Source of the DNA: AAA164-E04 sp964342825
GTDB taxonomy: Bacteria > Verrucomicrobiota > Verrucomicrobiia > Limisphaerales > AAA164-E04
Length of the DNA: 64,000 nucleotides
Reading direction: 5' to 3'
NCBI GenBank assembly: GCA_964342825.1
Contig: CAYFHO010000014.1
Location: 1 to 64,000, forward strand
Shown here: piece after piece, positions 54,251 to 63,824 of the stretch
Numbering within the stretch: position 1 is the first letter of the stretch
How the letters are laid out: each line of letters opens with the position of its first letter
Program-made: the position numbers and the translations under genes
The notes under the pieces: model-generated
Databases searched by the model: none
Seen by the model: only the letters and a program-made list of their open reading frames with translations
Told to the model about the DNA's origin: nothing

Positions 54251-54280
54251 TCTAATGCAAACATGCATGCTTGCATTAGA
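54251..54280. repeat. 30-bp near-perfect palindrome
   Basis: TCTAATGCAA (54251-54260) and TTGCATTAGA (54271-54280) pair perfectly. The ten bases between contain the palindrome CATGCATG, so the whole 30 bp forms a cruciform with one A-C mismatch pair. No T run follows on either strand, so it is not an ordinary terminator. It lies in the 160-bp gap between two exported-protein genes. Confidence 0.6.
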
Positions 54281-54367
54281 TGGCCGTTAGGGGACCTTGT
54301 CCACTCCATTACCAACTTGGAGAAATATCTAACTTCATGAAATCCATCTCATAAAATCAATGAGCCA

Positions 54368-56083
54368 ATGAAATATCCAATCAACCACCAACATTTATTA
54401 GAGTCATTTATCAATAGAAACATTGCCTGCATCGTTTCTGTTTTATTTCTCAGCAGTAACCTAATGGGGGAAACCTATCATTTCGCCTCTCACGGTGGAG
54501 GATCAAAGAAAGAAGAGTTTCTGGATTTTAAAGTCGATGCACATGAGAACAGTTATGTTCTCCTTAAATACGATTCAAATGTTACCTTCGGAGCGGACAC
54601 TTACACACATCCGGCAAAGAACACAATCCTCGTAAAGTACGATAGGAGTGGAAAACAACTGATGTCGAAAAACATTGTTGCCGAATCTACCGGAAGAATG
54701 TTCGGTGCAATTGGTGTTTCTGATGATGGAACAGTCGTCGCTGCTGCCGGAACAAAAGCAGGTGATCTTGATGGACATGCGGTTTATAGCGGAACATTCA
54801 TCGGAAAGCTGGGCGTCGATGGAAAATTCGATTGGGTCATGCAGCCTATTGATAAGATTGACCGTGTAAGACAATTCATCGAATTCAGAGTTACCGCCAT
54901 TGAAGTCACAGAACATGATATATACGTGGCAGCTACAGCAGATGGAAGAATCACATTAAACGGAGTCACAGATCCGGGTTATGCTCATGATAATTTGCAA
55001 TCAGCGTTGCTGATTAAAATGGACTACGACGGAAAGATTTTGTGGATAAAACAAATACCCACTCCAGGTGTGAATAACCACCCAACTATTGACAGTGGAC
55101 TGGATCACATTCTGCCGTCTGCTGATGGTCAACATATTTATGTGGCGGGCAAAGTTGGTGATGGAAGTTACAATCCTTATGAAGTTGCCTTTGTGGCCAA
55201 ATTCCAAACCGATGGCACATTCTTATGGATTAAAAAGACCTCGTCAAGCGGGTCAGATTCTTGGGGTATCGCTGAAACCTCCAATGGAGATGTGATCACT
55301 GGCTTTGGTGTTGGAGGGCCGCAGGTCATCGACTTTGGGGATGGAGCCAAACTTGAATCAAGCGATACCGGGTGGTTTGGAGCCCTGGCACGTTTCGATA
55401 AAAACGGAATGGTTAAAACACTGAAATATGTATCCGACGCCTTGTACAGCGATGTGAGTAATTTTGGAGTAGGGAATTTGCTGAGGTTGCGTCATCTTAC
55501 CGTTAATCAAAACGACCAAGCCATACTTGTAGGAGAAATTGTCGGAACTCATTTATTCAATAACGGTTTAAGTATCACAACTTCATCTGGCTTATTGGGT
55601 AACTCAACAGATGCTTCGCTTATCATTTGCGATCTGAATTTTGATCCTATCGAGGTTTATGCCAATACAGGAGGAAATAACGAATCGGGACACAAATGTG
55701 CGACGAAGGGAAACAGGATTTATTATTCAGGAATTTACGATAGCTATTCACATCCATTCCTGGGATCTCATATGCCGAAGTTCGGTGATTTCACTTTTGA
55801 GTCAGCTGGAAATCAGGATATCTTTGTTGCATCAGTTTCGGTGGCTTCTCTGCCATCACCCAATCCTGTGCCACGCCTTGAGTTTACCCGGCAGGCAAAC
55901 TCCCTCACATTATCCTGGCCGGCCTCCGAAGACATCAACACCATCTTGGAATTCTCTCCCAACCTGAGGATTGATACCTGGGACACTTTGAATATATCAC
56001 CAACCCTTGAAAATGAACGTTGGCAAATCACCCTACCCGTTAACGAGGAATCTGGCTTTTACCGACTCATTAATCAGGAGTAA
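54368..56083 (+). CDS. Exported SBBP-like beta-propeller protein
   Basis: A 571-residue secreted protein. A signal peptide (hydrophobic at about residues 20-33, ending LMGET) is followed by repeats built on a hKhD-x-x-G-x-hhW/h motif, for example VKYDRSGKQLMS, GVDGKFDWV, IKMDYDGKILWIKQI and AKFQTDGTFLWIKK, as in SBBP (beta-propeller) repeat proteins. The last 70 residues (LTLSWPASEDINTILEFS and GFYRLI) form a separate C-terminal domain. It ends in a way common to exported Verrucomicrobiota proteins with an FYRL tail. Function unknown; probably a surface or periplasmic binding protein. Its own 160-bp upstream gap holds a palindrome. Confidence 0.72.
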   Translation: MKYPINHQHLLESFINRNIACIVSVLFLSSNLMGETYHFASHGGGSKKEEFLDFKVDAHENSYVLLKYDSNVTFGADTYTHPAKNTILVKYDRSGKQLMSKNIVAESTGRMFGAIGVSDDGTVVAAAGTKAGDLDGHAVYSGTFIGKLGVDGKFDWVMQPIDKIDRVRQFIEFRVTAIEVTEHDIYVAATADGRITLNGVTDPGYAHDNLQSALLIKMDYDGKILWIKQIPTPGVNNHPTIDSGLDHILPSADGQHIYVAGKVGDGSYNPYEVAFVAKFQTDGTFLWIKKTSSSGSDSWGIAETSNGDVITGFGVGGPQVIDFGDGAKLESSDTGWFGALARFDKNGMVKTLKYVSDALYSDVSNFGVGNLLRLRHLTVNQNDQAILVGEIVGTHLFNNGLSITTSSGLLGNSTDASLIICDLNFDPIEVYANTGGNNESGHKCATKGNRIYYSGIYDSYSHPFLGSHMPKFGDFTFESAGNQDIFVASVSVASLPSPNPVPRLEFTRQANSLTLSWPASEDINTILEFSPNLRIDTWDTLNISPTLENERWQITLPVNEESGFYRLINQE

Positions 56084-56179
56084 GGCGCACACCTTCGTGG
56101 CAAAAAAGGGATAACCCAGGCCTGATGGGTGACATGGGAATTTAAAAAAAATCACGCCCAACGAAAATTGGTTTCAAAA

Positions 56180-59100
56180 ATGAACCCCAGACGTAAAAAC
56201 ATAAACCAACCATCTGCTCAGCCATGGACTTTCTGGAATGAGTCTCCGTGGTGGAAAGAGGTGGTGCAATCTTGCGCAAAACGTCCGTTCTTTCGTTGGG
56301 CCCCTGCTCCACAAGCCAGCTGGCCGTTCATGGCAGCCTGTTGCAAGGTAGCAAATCCACAACGCCCCCTGGTTGTGGTTACCTCCGGACTCAAATTCCA
56401 GGAATCCATGCACCAGGATCTGACAACCTGGTTAGGATGGTTCTCAGATCAAGAGGAAGCATCTGCGTGGACTCAACCTTACTTTTTCCCCGCCTGGGAA
56501 CACCTTCCGCATGAAGCCAAACTACCTCACGCCGATGTCATCAGTGAACGACTTGAAACTCTGACCGCTCTTTTGCAATGGCAGGCAAACCCGGAGGAAC
56601 ATTCACCTCCCGTTATTGTCACCACCATCCAGGCTCTAATGCAACGGACCTTTGAACCCGACGAGCTAAAGGCACGAACACGGACCTTGAAGGTAGGTGA
56701 TGAGATCGATCCACTGGATCTGGTGGAATGGCTGGAAGATCAGGCCTACGAACCCGAAGCAAAGGTCACGCAGAAGGGAGAAATCGCACTTCGTGGTGGC
56801 ATTTTGGATGTTTTCCCCCTGAGCAGCCCCTGGCCTGTCCGTCTAGAATTTTTTGGAGATGAACTGGAGTCCATTCGTTATTTCCAACCCGAATCGCAAC
56901 TTACTCGAGATCGTATTGAACAAGTGGAACTCACACCTGGAGGCGAACTTGGAATCATCAAGCAGTCGATTGAAAAAAGCTCTGACTCAGCAAGGCATGA
57001 AACAAGCTCCTTCTGGAACCTTCTGGATTACCTCCCCCAAAATGCATGCATCCTGGACACCGAACCTGTCGGATTACAGGAGGCAGCAGAACATTACATG
57101 CAACAGATCCCAGAAGATGATCCCTATTTTCTCGATTGGTATGGTCTAAAAAAACGCCTGGATGAAAGCGGGTTTCAACGTGCGGAATTGAAAGAGGCTG
57201 ATCAGGACTGGGCCGACCTGGAAGATGCCCCAAAACCCATCTCTGATCATCAGGGTATTGAGTTGCATCCGGATCTGGAATCCATGGAACTCTATCGTCC
57301 TTTGGGTGACCGACGACCGGAGGCACATATTGCAGAAAAACAACGTCATGATTTTTTGGATCAGATGCATCGCTGGCTACGAAGAGGACATCAAGTTCTG
57401 GTGGTATGCAATAACGAAGGAGAAAGTCAACGGTTCCAAGAGATCTGGAATGAATCTGGATTCAACGAGAAGTCAGAACTGACAGATAATCTCCACCTGT
57501 TAACCGGAAGCCTCAGCCGTGGATTTGTGGCAGACACTCTAGGGTGTGCTGTTGTGACGGATGCGGAGATATTTGGTCGCTATAAAGTTCAACGCCCTCG
57601 TCGTTTAAAATCACCTCATGCAGCAGCGGCAAAGTCCATCCTTCAAATCGATTTTGCCGACCTGGAAGAAGGAGATTATGTCGTGCACCTCCAACATGGA
57701 ATTGGGCGTTACGTGGGACTGCGAAGACTCCCGCCGGTAGGGGCTACCTCCAAGGACACCGATGAAGAGACAGGCCCCGAATATCTTGTCATCGAATACG
57801 CCGCGAAAGAATATGGTGACGAACCTCCAAAACTCTATGTGGCTGTCAGCGAAGCTCATCTCGTCAGCAAGTACATAGGGGCCGGAAAAGGTAGACCTCA
57901 GTTGAATACTCTGGGGGGAAAACGCTGGCTGAACGCTAAAAAGCAGGCCGAAAAAGCCATTCGTGATCTTGCAGGCGAGCTTTTACAAATCCAGGCGGTG
58001 CGAGCTTCTGAATCAGGGCACGCTTTTGGCGATGACACAACGTGGCAAAGGGAATTTGAAAGCGCCTTTCTTTACGAAGAAACCGAGGATCAGGTCCGTG
58101 CCATCGATGCCACCAAACAAGACATGGAACGACCCAAGCCCATGGATCGATTGATCTGTGGTGATGTCGGATTCGGCAAAACTGAAGTCGCCATCCGTAG
58201 CGCATTCAAGGCCGTCATGGGCGGTCGCCAGGTTGCAATTCTGGTTCCCACCACGGTGCTCGCTCAGCAGCATTACAACACCTTTGCCGATCGAATGGCG
58301 GACTACCCGGTGCGCGTAGAGCTTTTGTCCCGATTTCAAAAACCCAAGCAAGCCCGACAAATCATACAAGACCTGGCAACCGGATCCGTCGATATTGTCA
58401 TCGGAACTCATAAACTGATTCAAAAGGACGTCACTTTTAAAGACCTGGGTTTGGTGGTGATTGATGAAGAGCAGCGGTTTGGTGTGGCTCAAAAGGAAAA
58501 GTTCAAACTCATGCGCAAACTTGTCGACGTGCTCACGCTGAGTGCGACGCCTATACCTCGCACGCTTCACCTTGCATTGATGGGTGCTCGCGACATGAGC
58601 ACCATCGAAACTCCGCCTCAAGACCGTTTACCTGTTGAGACCATTGTCATTCCCTTTGATGAGGATGCCATCAAAAATGCCTTGCGACGTGAACTCAATC
58701 GACAGGGCCAGGTTTACTTTCTGCACAATCGCGTAGGAACTATCAGCGTCATGGCTCAAAAGATACAAAAACTGGTTCCTGATGCGCGCATTGTTGTGGG
58801 GCATGGCCAGATGGAGGCAAAGGAACTCGAATCGGTCATGCGCACCTTTATCAATGGTGAAGCGGACATCCTTGTTTCCACAACCATCATTGAAAGTGGC
58901 ATCGATATCCCCAACGCCAATACCATCATCATCGACCGTGCGGACCGATTCGGTCTAAGTGAACTCTACCAGTTACGCGGTCGAGTTGGACGCTACAAAC
59001 ACCAGGCCTATGCCTACCTGTTGCTTCCCCGTCATGCGGGAGTCCTGACGGATGCGCGTAAACGATTGAGCGCCATGAAACAGTATTCCAAACTGGGTAG

Positions 59101-59812
59101 CGGATTCAAAATCGCCATGCGAGACCTTGAAATTCGAGGAGCCGGAAACTTATTGGGAGCCCAACAAAGCGGTCATATCACGGCCATTGGGTTTGACCTG
59201 TATTGTCAACTGTTGAAACAAAGCATCAGTTCTCTGCGCGGTGAAAAGATCCCACCACGCGTCGAAGTCAAAACTGATTTCGACTTTCTTCTGACGAATC
59301 CTGGTGAAAAGACTCCATCCGAATCAAAAGAAAAGAAAAAGCCACGAAGACACGATCGATCAGAAAACATTGAAATCTCGGTGCCTCGCGAAACAGCGGT
59401 TTATGTGGAAACAACGGACGCAAACGAAGCACCCAAGGACGTCGCAAAAGAGGTCATCAAAGAACCCGCTTACCTGCCCCTGGATTATGTCAATGAACCT
59501 CAGCAACGTATTGAATTTTATAGAAAGATTGCTGAGATCAATGATACCGAGTCCCTGCAATCACTGAAAAACGAACTTAGAGACCGTTACGGCCCCTTGC
59601 CGGACTCAGTGGAACGCTTGATGCTCGTGAGTGATCTAAAATGGAAAGCCTTTCTGAAAGGCATCAGTGAAATAGCCACACAACGCGATAAGCTAAAGAT
59701 CATGCGCAATGGGCAATGGTTTATGATGAATGGCAAATTCCCACGGCTCACCAGGAAATCGGCAACGGCCAAACTCAATGAAATTCACAAATTCATTCAG
59801 GCATTTGGGTAG
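56180..59812 (+). CDS. mfd: Transcription-repair coupling factor Mfd
   Basis: A 1210-residue ATP-driven DNA translocase that removes stalled RNA polymerase and recruits UvrA. Domains in order are the UvrB-like N-terminal region (to about 300), the CarD-like RNA polymerase interaction domain (LEEGDYVVHLQHGIGRYVGL, about 490-510), helicase domains with Walker A GDVGFGKT (about residue 660) and DEEQRFGV, the TRG block LYQLRGRVGR, and the C-terminal TRCF domain. The Met at 56180 is chosen because the region before it shows no coding character. The last 185 bp are present again at 63637-63821 beyond the convergent helicase gene. Confidence 0.96.
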   Translation: MNPRRKNINQPSAQPWTFWNESPWWKEVVQSCAKRPFFRWAPAPQASWPFMAACCKVANPQRPLVVVTSGLKFQESMHQDLTTWLGWFSDQEEASAWTQPYFFPAWEHLPHEAKLPHADVISERLETLTALLQWQANPEEHSPPVIVTTIQALMQRTFEPDELKARTRTLKVGDEIDPLDLVEWLEDQAYEPEAKVTQKGEIALRGGILDVFPLSSPWPVRLEFFGDELESIRYFQPESQLTRDRIEQVELTPGGELGIIKQSIEKSSDSARHETSSFWNLLDYLPQNACILDTEPVGLQEAAEHYMQQIPEDDPYFLDWYGLKKRLDESGFQRAELKEADQDWADLEDAPKPISDHQGIELHPDLESMELYRPLGDRRPEAHIAEKQRHDFLDQMHRWLRRGHQVLVVCNNEGESQRFQEIWNESGFNEKSELTDNLHLLTGSLSRGFVADTLGCAVVTDAEIFGRYKVQRPRRLKSPHAAAAKSILQIDFADLEEGDYVVHLQHGIGRYVGLRRLPPVGATSKDTDEETGPEYLVIEYAAKEYGDEPPKLYVAVSEAHLVSKYIGAGKGRPQLNTLGGKRWLNAKKQAEKAIRDLAGELLQIQAVRASESGHAFGDDTTWQREFESAFLYEETEDQVRAIDATKQDMERPKPMDRLICGDVGFGKTEVAIRSAFKAVMGGRQVAILVPTTVLAQQHYNTFADRMADYPVRVELLSRFQKPKQARQIIQDLATGSVDIVIGTHKLIQKDVTFKDLGLVVIDEEQRFGVAQKEKFKLMRKLVDVLTLSATPIPRTLHLALMGARDMSTIETPPQDRLPVETIVIPFDEDAIKNALRRELNRQGQVYFLHNRVGTISVMAQKIQKLVPDARIVVGHGQMEAKELESVMRTFINGEADILVSTTIIESGIDIPNANTIIIDRADRFGLSELYQLRGRVGRYKHQAYAYLLLPRHAGVLTDARKRLSAMKQYSKLGSGFKIAMRDLEIRGAGNLLGAQQSGHITAIGFDLYCQLLKQSISSLRGEKIPPRVEVKTDFDFLLTNPGEKTPSESKEKKKPRRHDRSENIEISVPRETAVYVETTDANEAPKDVAKEVIKEPAYLPLDYVNEPQQRIEFYRKIAEINDTESLQSLKNELRDRYGPLPDSVERLMLVSDLKWKAFLKGISEIATQRDKLKIMRNGQWFMMNGKFPRLTRKSATAKLNEIHKFIQAFG
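59627..59811 (+). repeat. Direct repeat, copy 1 (mfd 3' end)
   Basis: The last 185 bp of mfd up to its stop codon. The same sequence recurs 4010 bp downstream with six mismatches by my count. This copy continues the intact mfd frame. Confidence 0.92.
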
Positions 59813-59888
59813 GCGTTGCAATCCTGGAACAACGCTTCCGGAACGGCCAAAAGAAAAAGACGGTATTGAACCCCTGGCATCAAATAAA

Positions 59889-62800
59889 CTAAGAGAAGAG
59901 GAACTCAAAGTCCTCCAAACTCAAGGCCGCGGCAAATTTCTCTTCTCCCAACACATCTTCAGCCATGGATTTCTTACCGGCTTGGAGTTTACGGATTTTT
60001 TCTTCAATGCTGTTTTTGATGAGGAAACGATATGCCACCACACTATTTTTTTGCCCAATTCGATGGGTCCGGTCAATCGCCTGATTTTCCACTGCGGGAT
60101 TCCACCATGGATCGAAAAGAACAACATAACTTGCGGCTGTGAGGTTCAAGCCCGAGCCTCCAGCCTTGAGAGAGATAAGAAAAACGCCGGCACCTTCATG
60201 ATGCTGAAAGTTTTTTACCAATTCACCTCGATTTTCTGTTTTTCCTGTGAGCATCCAGGTTTTCCAATCTTTCTTCTCCAGTTCCGTTTCAATCATGGAT
60301 AGCATTTCGACAAACTGTGAAAACACCAAAATTTTATTGCCTTCCTGAATGATAGGTTCCAATTGCTCCAGCAAGGCTTGCAATTTGGCACTTTTGGCTT
60401 TTGAACTGGCTTGAATCAGTTTCGGATGGCAACAGATTTGCCTCAATCGCAAGAGGGAGGTCAGAAAATTAAAACGTAATTTGTCCAATTCCTTTTTGGA
60501 TTTGACTTTGAGCAACATTTGCTGAGCACGTTTTTGTTCAGCCTGATACAAAGTTTTTTGCGTCCCTTCCATCTCACACAATAAATCTTCCTCAATGCGG
60601 TCCGGCAAATCCTTCGCAACTTGTGACTTGGTCCGTCGTATGAGGAAGGGACGAACACGGGCGGACAATCTGAGTCGTGCATAGGGATCCTCTTTAGCAT
60701 TGTACAACTTGCCAAACTGATTTCGACTCCCAAGAACACCAGGCATTGCGAAGGCCATCAGGCTCCACAGGTCCAGCAAATGATTCTCAATGGGAGTACC
60801 GGTGAGAACCAATCGGTGCAGGGCATTAAGTTCTCGGGCAATCTGAGAGGTTTGCGATGAGGGATTTTTAATATTTTGCCCTTCGTCCAGAATAATGGCA
60901 AGGAATGGAATCGCTCCCAATAATTCCCCAACCATACGAAGCTGGTTATAATTTATAATATGGAGGTGATGTCGGCTTGCGGAGTCCTGTAATTCGCCTA
61001 GTTCTGCAGCGGCCCAAACTCGTACTTTCAACCCACTAACAAACCGTTCCGCTTCAAAGCGCCAGTTTTCCATCACGCTCTTGGGGCAGACAACCAGAGA
61101 TGACATGTCAGACTGCGTTGAATCCTGACGCAGCCACTCAAGCCAGGCGAGCGTCTGAAGTGTTTTGCCCAATCCCATATCATCGGCAAGGATACCGCCA
61201 AATCGATTGGTTGAAAGGTAAGCCAGAAAGTGGAAACCATCCAATTGATAGGGTCTGAGAGTGGCATGAATTGATTTTGGAATGTCTGGCTGCACTTTGG
61301 TTTGTATCTCTTCACCACGACGTGAAATCATTTCAGCCTGGGACTTGGGCATGAATTTTTTTGCAACAGGATTGGCAAGTTGAAGCGCATGAAATCGTTG
61401 ATGTTCGCCTGTCATTTGTTCAGGGCTGATTCCCAAGCTGGCTAAATCCTTGTTGTCATCCTCATCAAGTTGAAACAACAATCGACGCCATCCCTTTTCC
61501 CCCATACGCACCCATTTACCTTTCGCTGCCAAAAGCAATTTGATTTCTTCTTTTGAAAGTTCCGTATCTTTGACATCGACCACCAACTGAACATCAAACC
61601 AATCCACATCATTCTCAACAACGTCCAAATGAACTGATCCGGAAACGGATTGTTTACGAAATGAGTTCATTTCCCCCTCCAGACGCACCTCGACTTCCGG
61701 CGGCACACCCTCGAGCCAATCAAAAAATTGCTGAGGAAAGGCTCGTGTGACACTCTTACGATAAAATGGCAACTTCTTCCCTTGAGCACCTATCCGGTCG
61801 TAGTGGTTGATGCGACGCACTTTGAGTGGCTCAAGCACCTTGGGAATGCATGCGAGTTTTCGACCTGAGTAAACAATTACGCCCTCCCACGATGAAGATT
61901 TTTCTCTTTTACGCCAATTTTCTCCATCCCACACCTGGGTCAAAGTTCCTTTTGGATCTTCGGCAAAAATTTCCAAGTGGCATTCCTCTCCCCCTTTTAG
62001 GTGCAACCGACAACAAATGACCGGTTGCAACTCAATGATTTGAACTCGGGCTTGAAGTGAGTCCGGCAAATACACACCTGACTGGGTAAAGTACCGAACA
62101 CCCTCGTCGCTTTCGACGACCTCCTTTGGAATGGTGCAAGGCTCATCATTAGAAAGGAATGATAATAAGCTGGACGGTCCCAAACGCCACTGGTCATCAA
62201 ACAAAAGAAGACTGGGCTGGCAATCCAGGACAATCATTGGAGAGGAGACAGGTCTTTCATTGGAATCTACCAATAATAGCTCATAATCTCCAAATTCATT
62301 GGAATCCGCCTCCCGAATCATCCATTTCAAAGGGGTCCAATTGAATTTGAAAGGATGCCCCAGTTTGTTGACACATTTACCAATCAGAGTAGGCGATGTC
62401 AGGATGCCCTTCAGTACTTGGACATCATCAGGATCCTGGTAAACCAGAACACAACGTGTCTCCATGGCATGCTGCCAATGCATTCGATTGAGGAGTGATT
62501 CGCAATGAGCAGAGAAAGTGATTTCCCCTCGTATCAAATCTTCGCGCAAGTGGGACATCGTATTGCGAGTCAATTGTTTCCACGAGCTGTTACCTTGAGT
62601 GTCAAATTCAAGCACAGCCTCCTTTTCCAGGAAGCGAAGTTGTAGTTCTCCAATCTTGGGTTTTGAGATCTCGTCATCTTTCGAAAAAGAACTCTCTGGA
62701 GTCACCGCGGCAGTTTCCCTTTCCTTAATGACATGATTCCATTTGCTAACCTCAAACTTGCGCTGCCGGGTTCGCATATGCTCATCGATGGGGGCAGTAT

Positions 62801-63518
62801 CACTGACTGGGTCCAACGAGGCCGGAATCCTGAATCCGTTAATTCTACAGTAGGCCACGATATGGAGCCAAAAAAGATGATCATTTTTAGGGAAGTCGTC
62901 CCATAAATCTAGTTCCTGCCATTGCGGGATATCTACAAAGATCCCCATTTCATATAATTCGTAACCTGTTAAACGTTTCTTGCCCTGAGCTAAACGCAAA
63001 TAAATTTCAGCAACTACCTCGGCAACACTGTATTCTCTGGCATTCAAATCCCTCTTCAACACAGTTTTCAACTTGTGAATGAGAACACTGGGATGTGATT
63101 TCTTCTGAAACTTGCTCTTTTGATTGGTGGGCTCTTTTTGAAAAAGGCTCAACATCATGAGGATGACGGCATAAACATGTTTGCAATATTCTGATTCATA
63201 GGGACATTCACAGCTACTCTCCCAACCTTCACCGTGAAAGTAATCCAACCACACATGATAGGGTTTCGAACCTACAACTATCGCATTTGCGGACATGTCA
63301 TCATGATCGACGTCCAGAGAGAGTACCGCACCTTCTTTGAAATACTTCGTACCGCGAGCGGTAATGTGCGGAGGGAATTTCTGTGCATATTTCCAAAGGA
63401 ATTGAATTTCAGTCTGCTTCACTTCAAGGCTAAAACGTTTTAGTATCGATGGATGATGGTGGTTGTTTTGGGGTTTAAGAGGGAACACATCCAAAACCAG
63501 CGTCAACCACGGCGACAT
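59889..63518 (-). CDS. SWIM zinc-finger SNF2-family helicase
   Basis: A 1209-residue Swi2/Snf2 ATPase. The N-terminal SWIM finger has Cys103, Cys105, Cys112 and His114 (C-x-C-x6-C-x-H). After an SNF2-associated middle domain come motif I (DDMGLGKT, about residue 780), motif II DEGQ, motif III LTGTPIENH, and the C-terminal lobe with VFSQFVEM, SLKAGGSGLNL and the motif VI DRTHRIGQ. Such bacterial proteins remodel protein-DNA complexes such as RNA polymerase (compare RapA and HepA). The ATG at 63518 is preferred over a TTG nine codons upstream. It is convergent with mfd and lies between the two copies of the mfd 3' end, so it was probably inserted there. Confidence 0.92.
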   Translation of the reverse strand: MSPWLTLVLDVFPLKPQNNHHHPSILKRFSLEVKQTEIQFLWKYAQKFPPHITARGTKYFKEGAVLSLDVDHDDMSANAIVVGSKPYHVWLDYFHGEGWESSCECPYESEYCKHVYAVILMMLSLFQKEPTNQKSKFQKKSHPSVLIHKLKTVLKRDLNAREYSVAEVVAEIYLRLAQGKKRLTGYELYEMGIFVDIPQWQELDLWDDFPKNDHLFWLHIVAYCRINGFRIPASLDPVSDTAPIDEHMRTRQRKFEVSKWNHVIKERETAAVTPESSFSKDDEISKPKIGELQLRFLEKEAVLEFDTQGNSSWKQLTRNTMSHLREDLIRGEITFSAHCESLLNRMHWQHAMETRCVLVYQDPDDVQVLKGILTSPTLIGKCVNKLGHPFKFNWTPLKWMIREADSNEFGDYELLLVDSNERPVSSPMIVLDCQPSLLLFDDQWRLGPSSLLSFLSNDEPCTIPKEVVESDEGVRYFTQSGVYLPDSLQARVQIIELQPVICCRLHLKGGEECHLEIFAEDPKGTLTQVWDGENWRKREKSSSWEGVIVYSGRKLACIPKVLEPLKVRRINHYDRIGAQGKKLPFYRKSVTRAFPQQFFDWLEGVPPEVEVRLEGEMNSFRKQSVSGSVHLDVVENDVDWFDVQLVVDVKDTELSKEEIKLLLAAKGKWVRMGEKGWRRLLFQLDEDDNKDLASLGISPEQMTGEHQRFHALQLANPVAKKFMPKSQAEMISRRGEEIQTKVQPDIPKSIHATLRPYQLDGFHFLAYLSTNRFGGILADDMGLGKTLQTLAWLEWLRQDSTQSDMSSLVVCPKSVMENWRFEAERFVSGLKVRVWAAAELGELQDSASRHHLHIINYNQLRMVGELLGAIPFLAIILDEGQNIKNPSSQTSQIARELNALHRLVLTGTPIENHLLDLWSLMAFAMPGVLGSRNQFGKLYNAKEDPYARLRLSARVRPFLIRRTKSQVAKDLPDRIEEDLLCEMEGTQKTLYQAEQKRAQQMLLKVKSKKELDKLRFNFLTSLLRLRQICCHPKLIQASSKAKSAKLQALLEQLEPIIQEGNKILVFSQFVEMLSMIETELEKKDWKTWMLTGKTENRGELVKNFQHHEGAGVFLISLKAGGSGLNLTAASYVVLFDPWWNPAVENQAIDRTHRIGQKNSVVAYRFLIKNSIEEKIRKLQAGKKSMAEDVLGEEKFAAALSLEDFEFLFS

Positions 63519-63636
63519 ACTTTCATTTCCACGCCTTATTCGCAAGCTGGTTTAATAAAATCGAAACATCAATCAACTAAGAAGATAACCGGAATCATTA
63601 TTCAAACTACGTGTCTGACTTAAAACACCAACATGA

Positions 63637-63821
63637 GTGAGTGATCTAAAATGGAAAACCTTTCTGAAAGGCATCACTGAAATAGCCACACAACGAGATA
63701 CGCTAAAGATCATGCGCAATGGGCAATGGTTTATGATGAATGGCAAATTCCCACGGCTCATCAGGAAATCGGCGACGGCCAAACTCAATGAAATTCACAA
63801 ATTCATTCAGGCATTTGGGTA
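63637..63821 (+). repeat. Direct repeat, copy 2 (mfd 3' end)
   Basis: A 185-bp copy of 59627-59811 in the same orientation, differing at six positions by my count. Together with copy 1 it brackets the SNF2 helicase gene. Confidence 0.92.
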
Positions 63822-63822
63822 A
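63637..63822 (+). pseudogene. Duplicated 3' fragment of mfd
   Basis: A 61-codon remnant encoding the last residues of Mfd (SDLKWK to KFIQAFG). Six nucleotide differences from the intact gene change four amino acids (Ala to Thr, Ser to Thr, Lys to Thr and Thr to Ile). Identity to the real gene begins abruptly at 63637, and the 90 bases before it are unrelated. It cannot form a functional Mfd. Its stop lies 2 bp from the stop of the convergent gene beyond it. It may be the displaced original end of mfd, left when the helicase block was inserted, or a piece carried with it. Confidence 0.85.
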
Positions 63823-63824
63823 GA

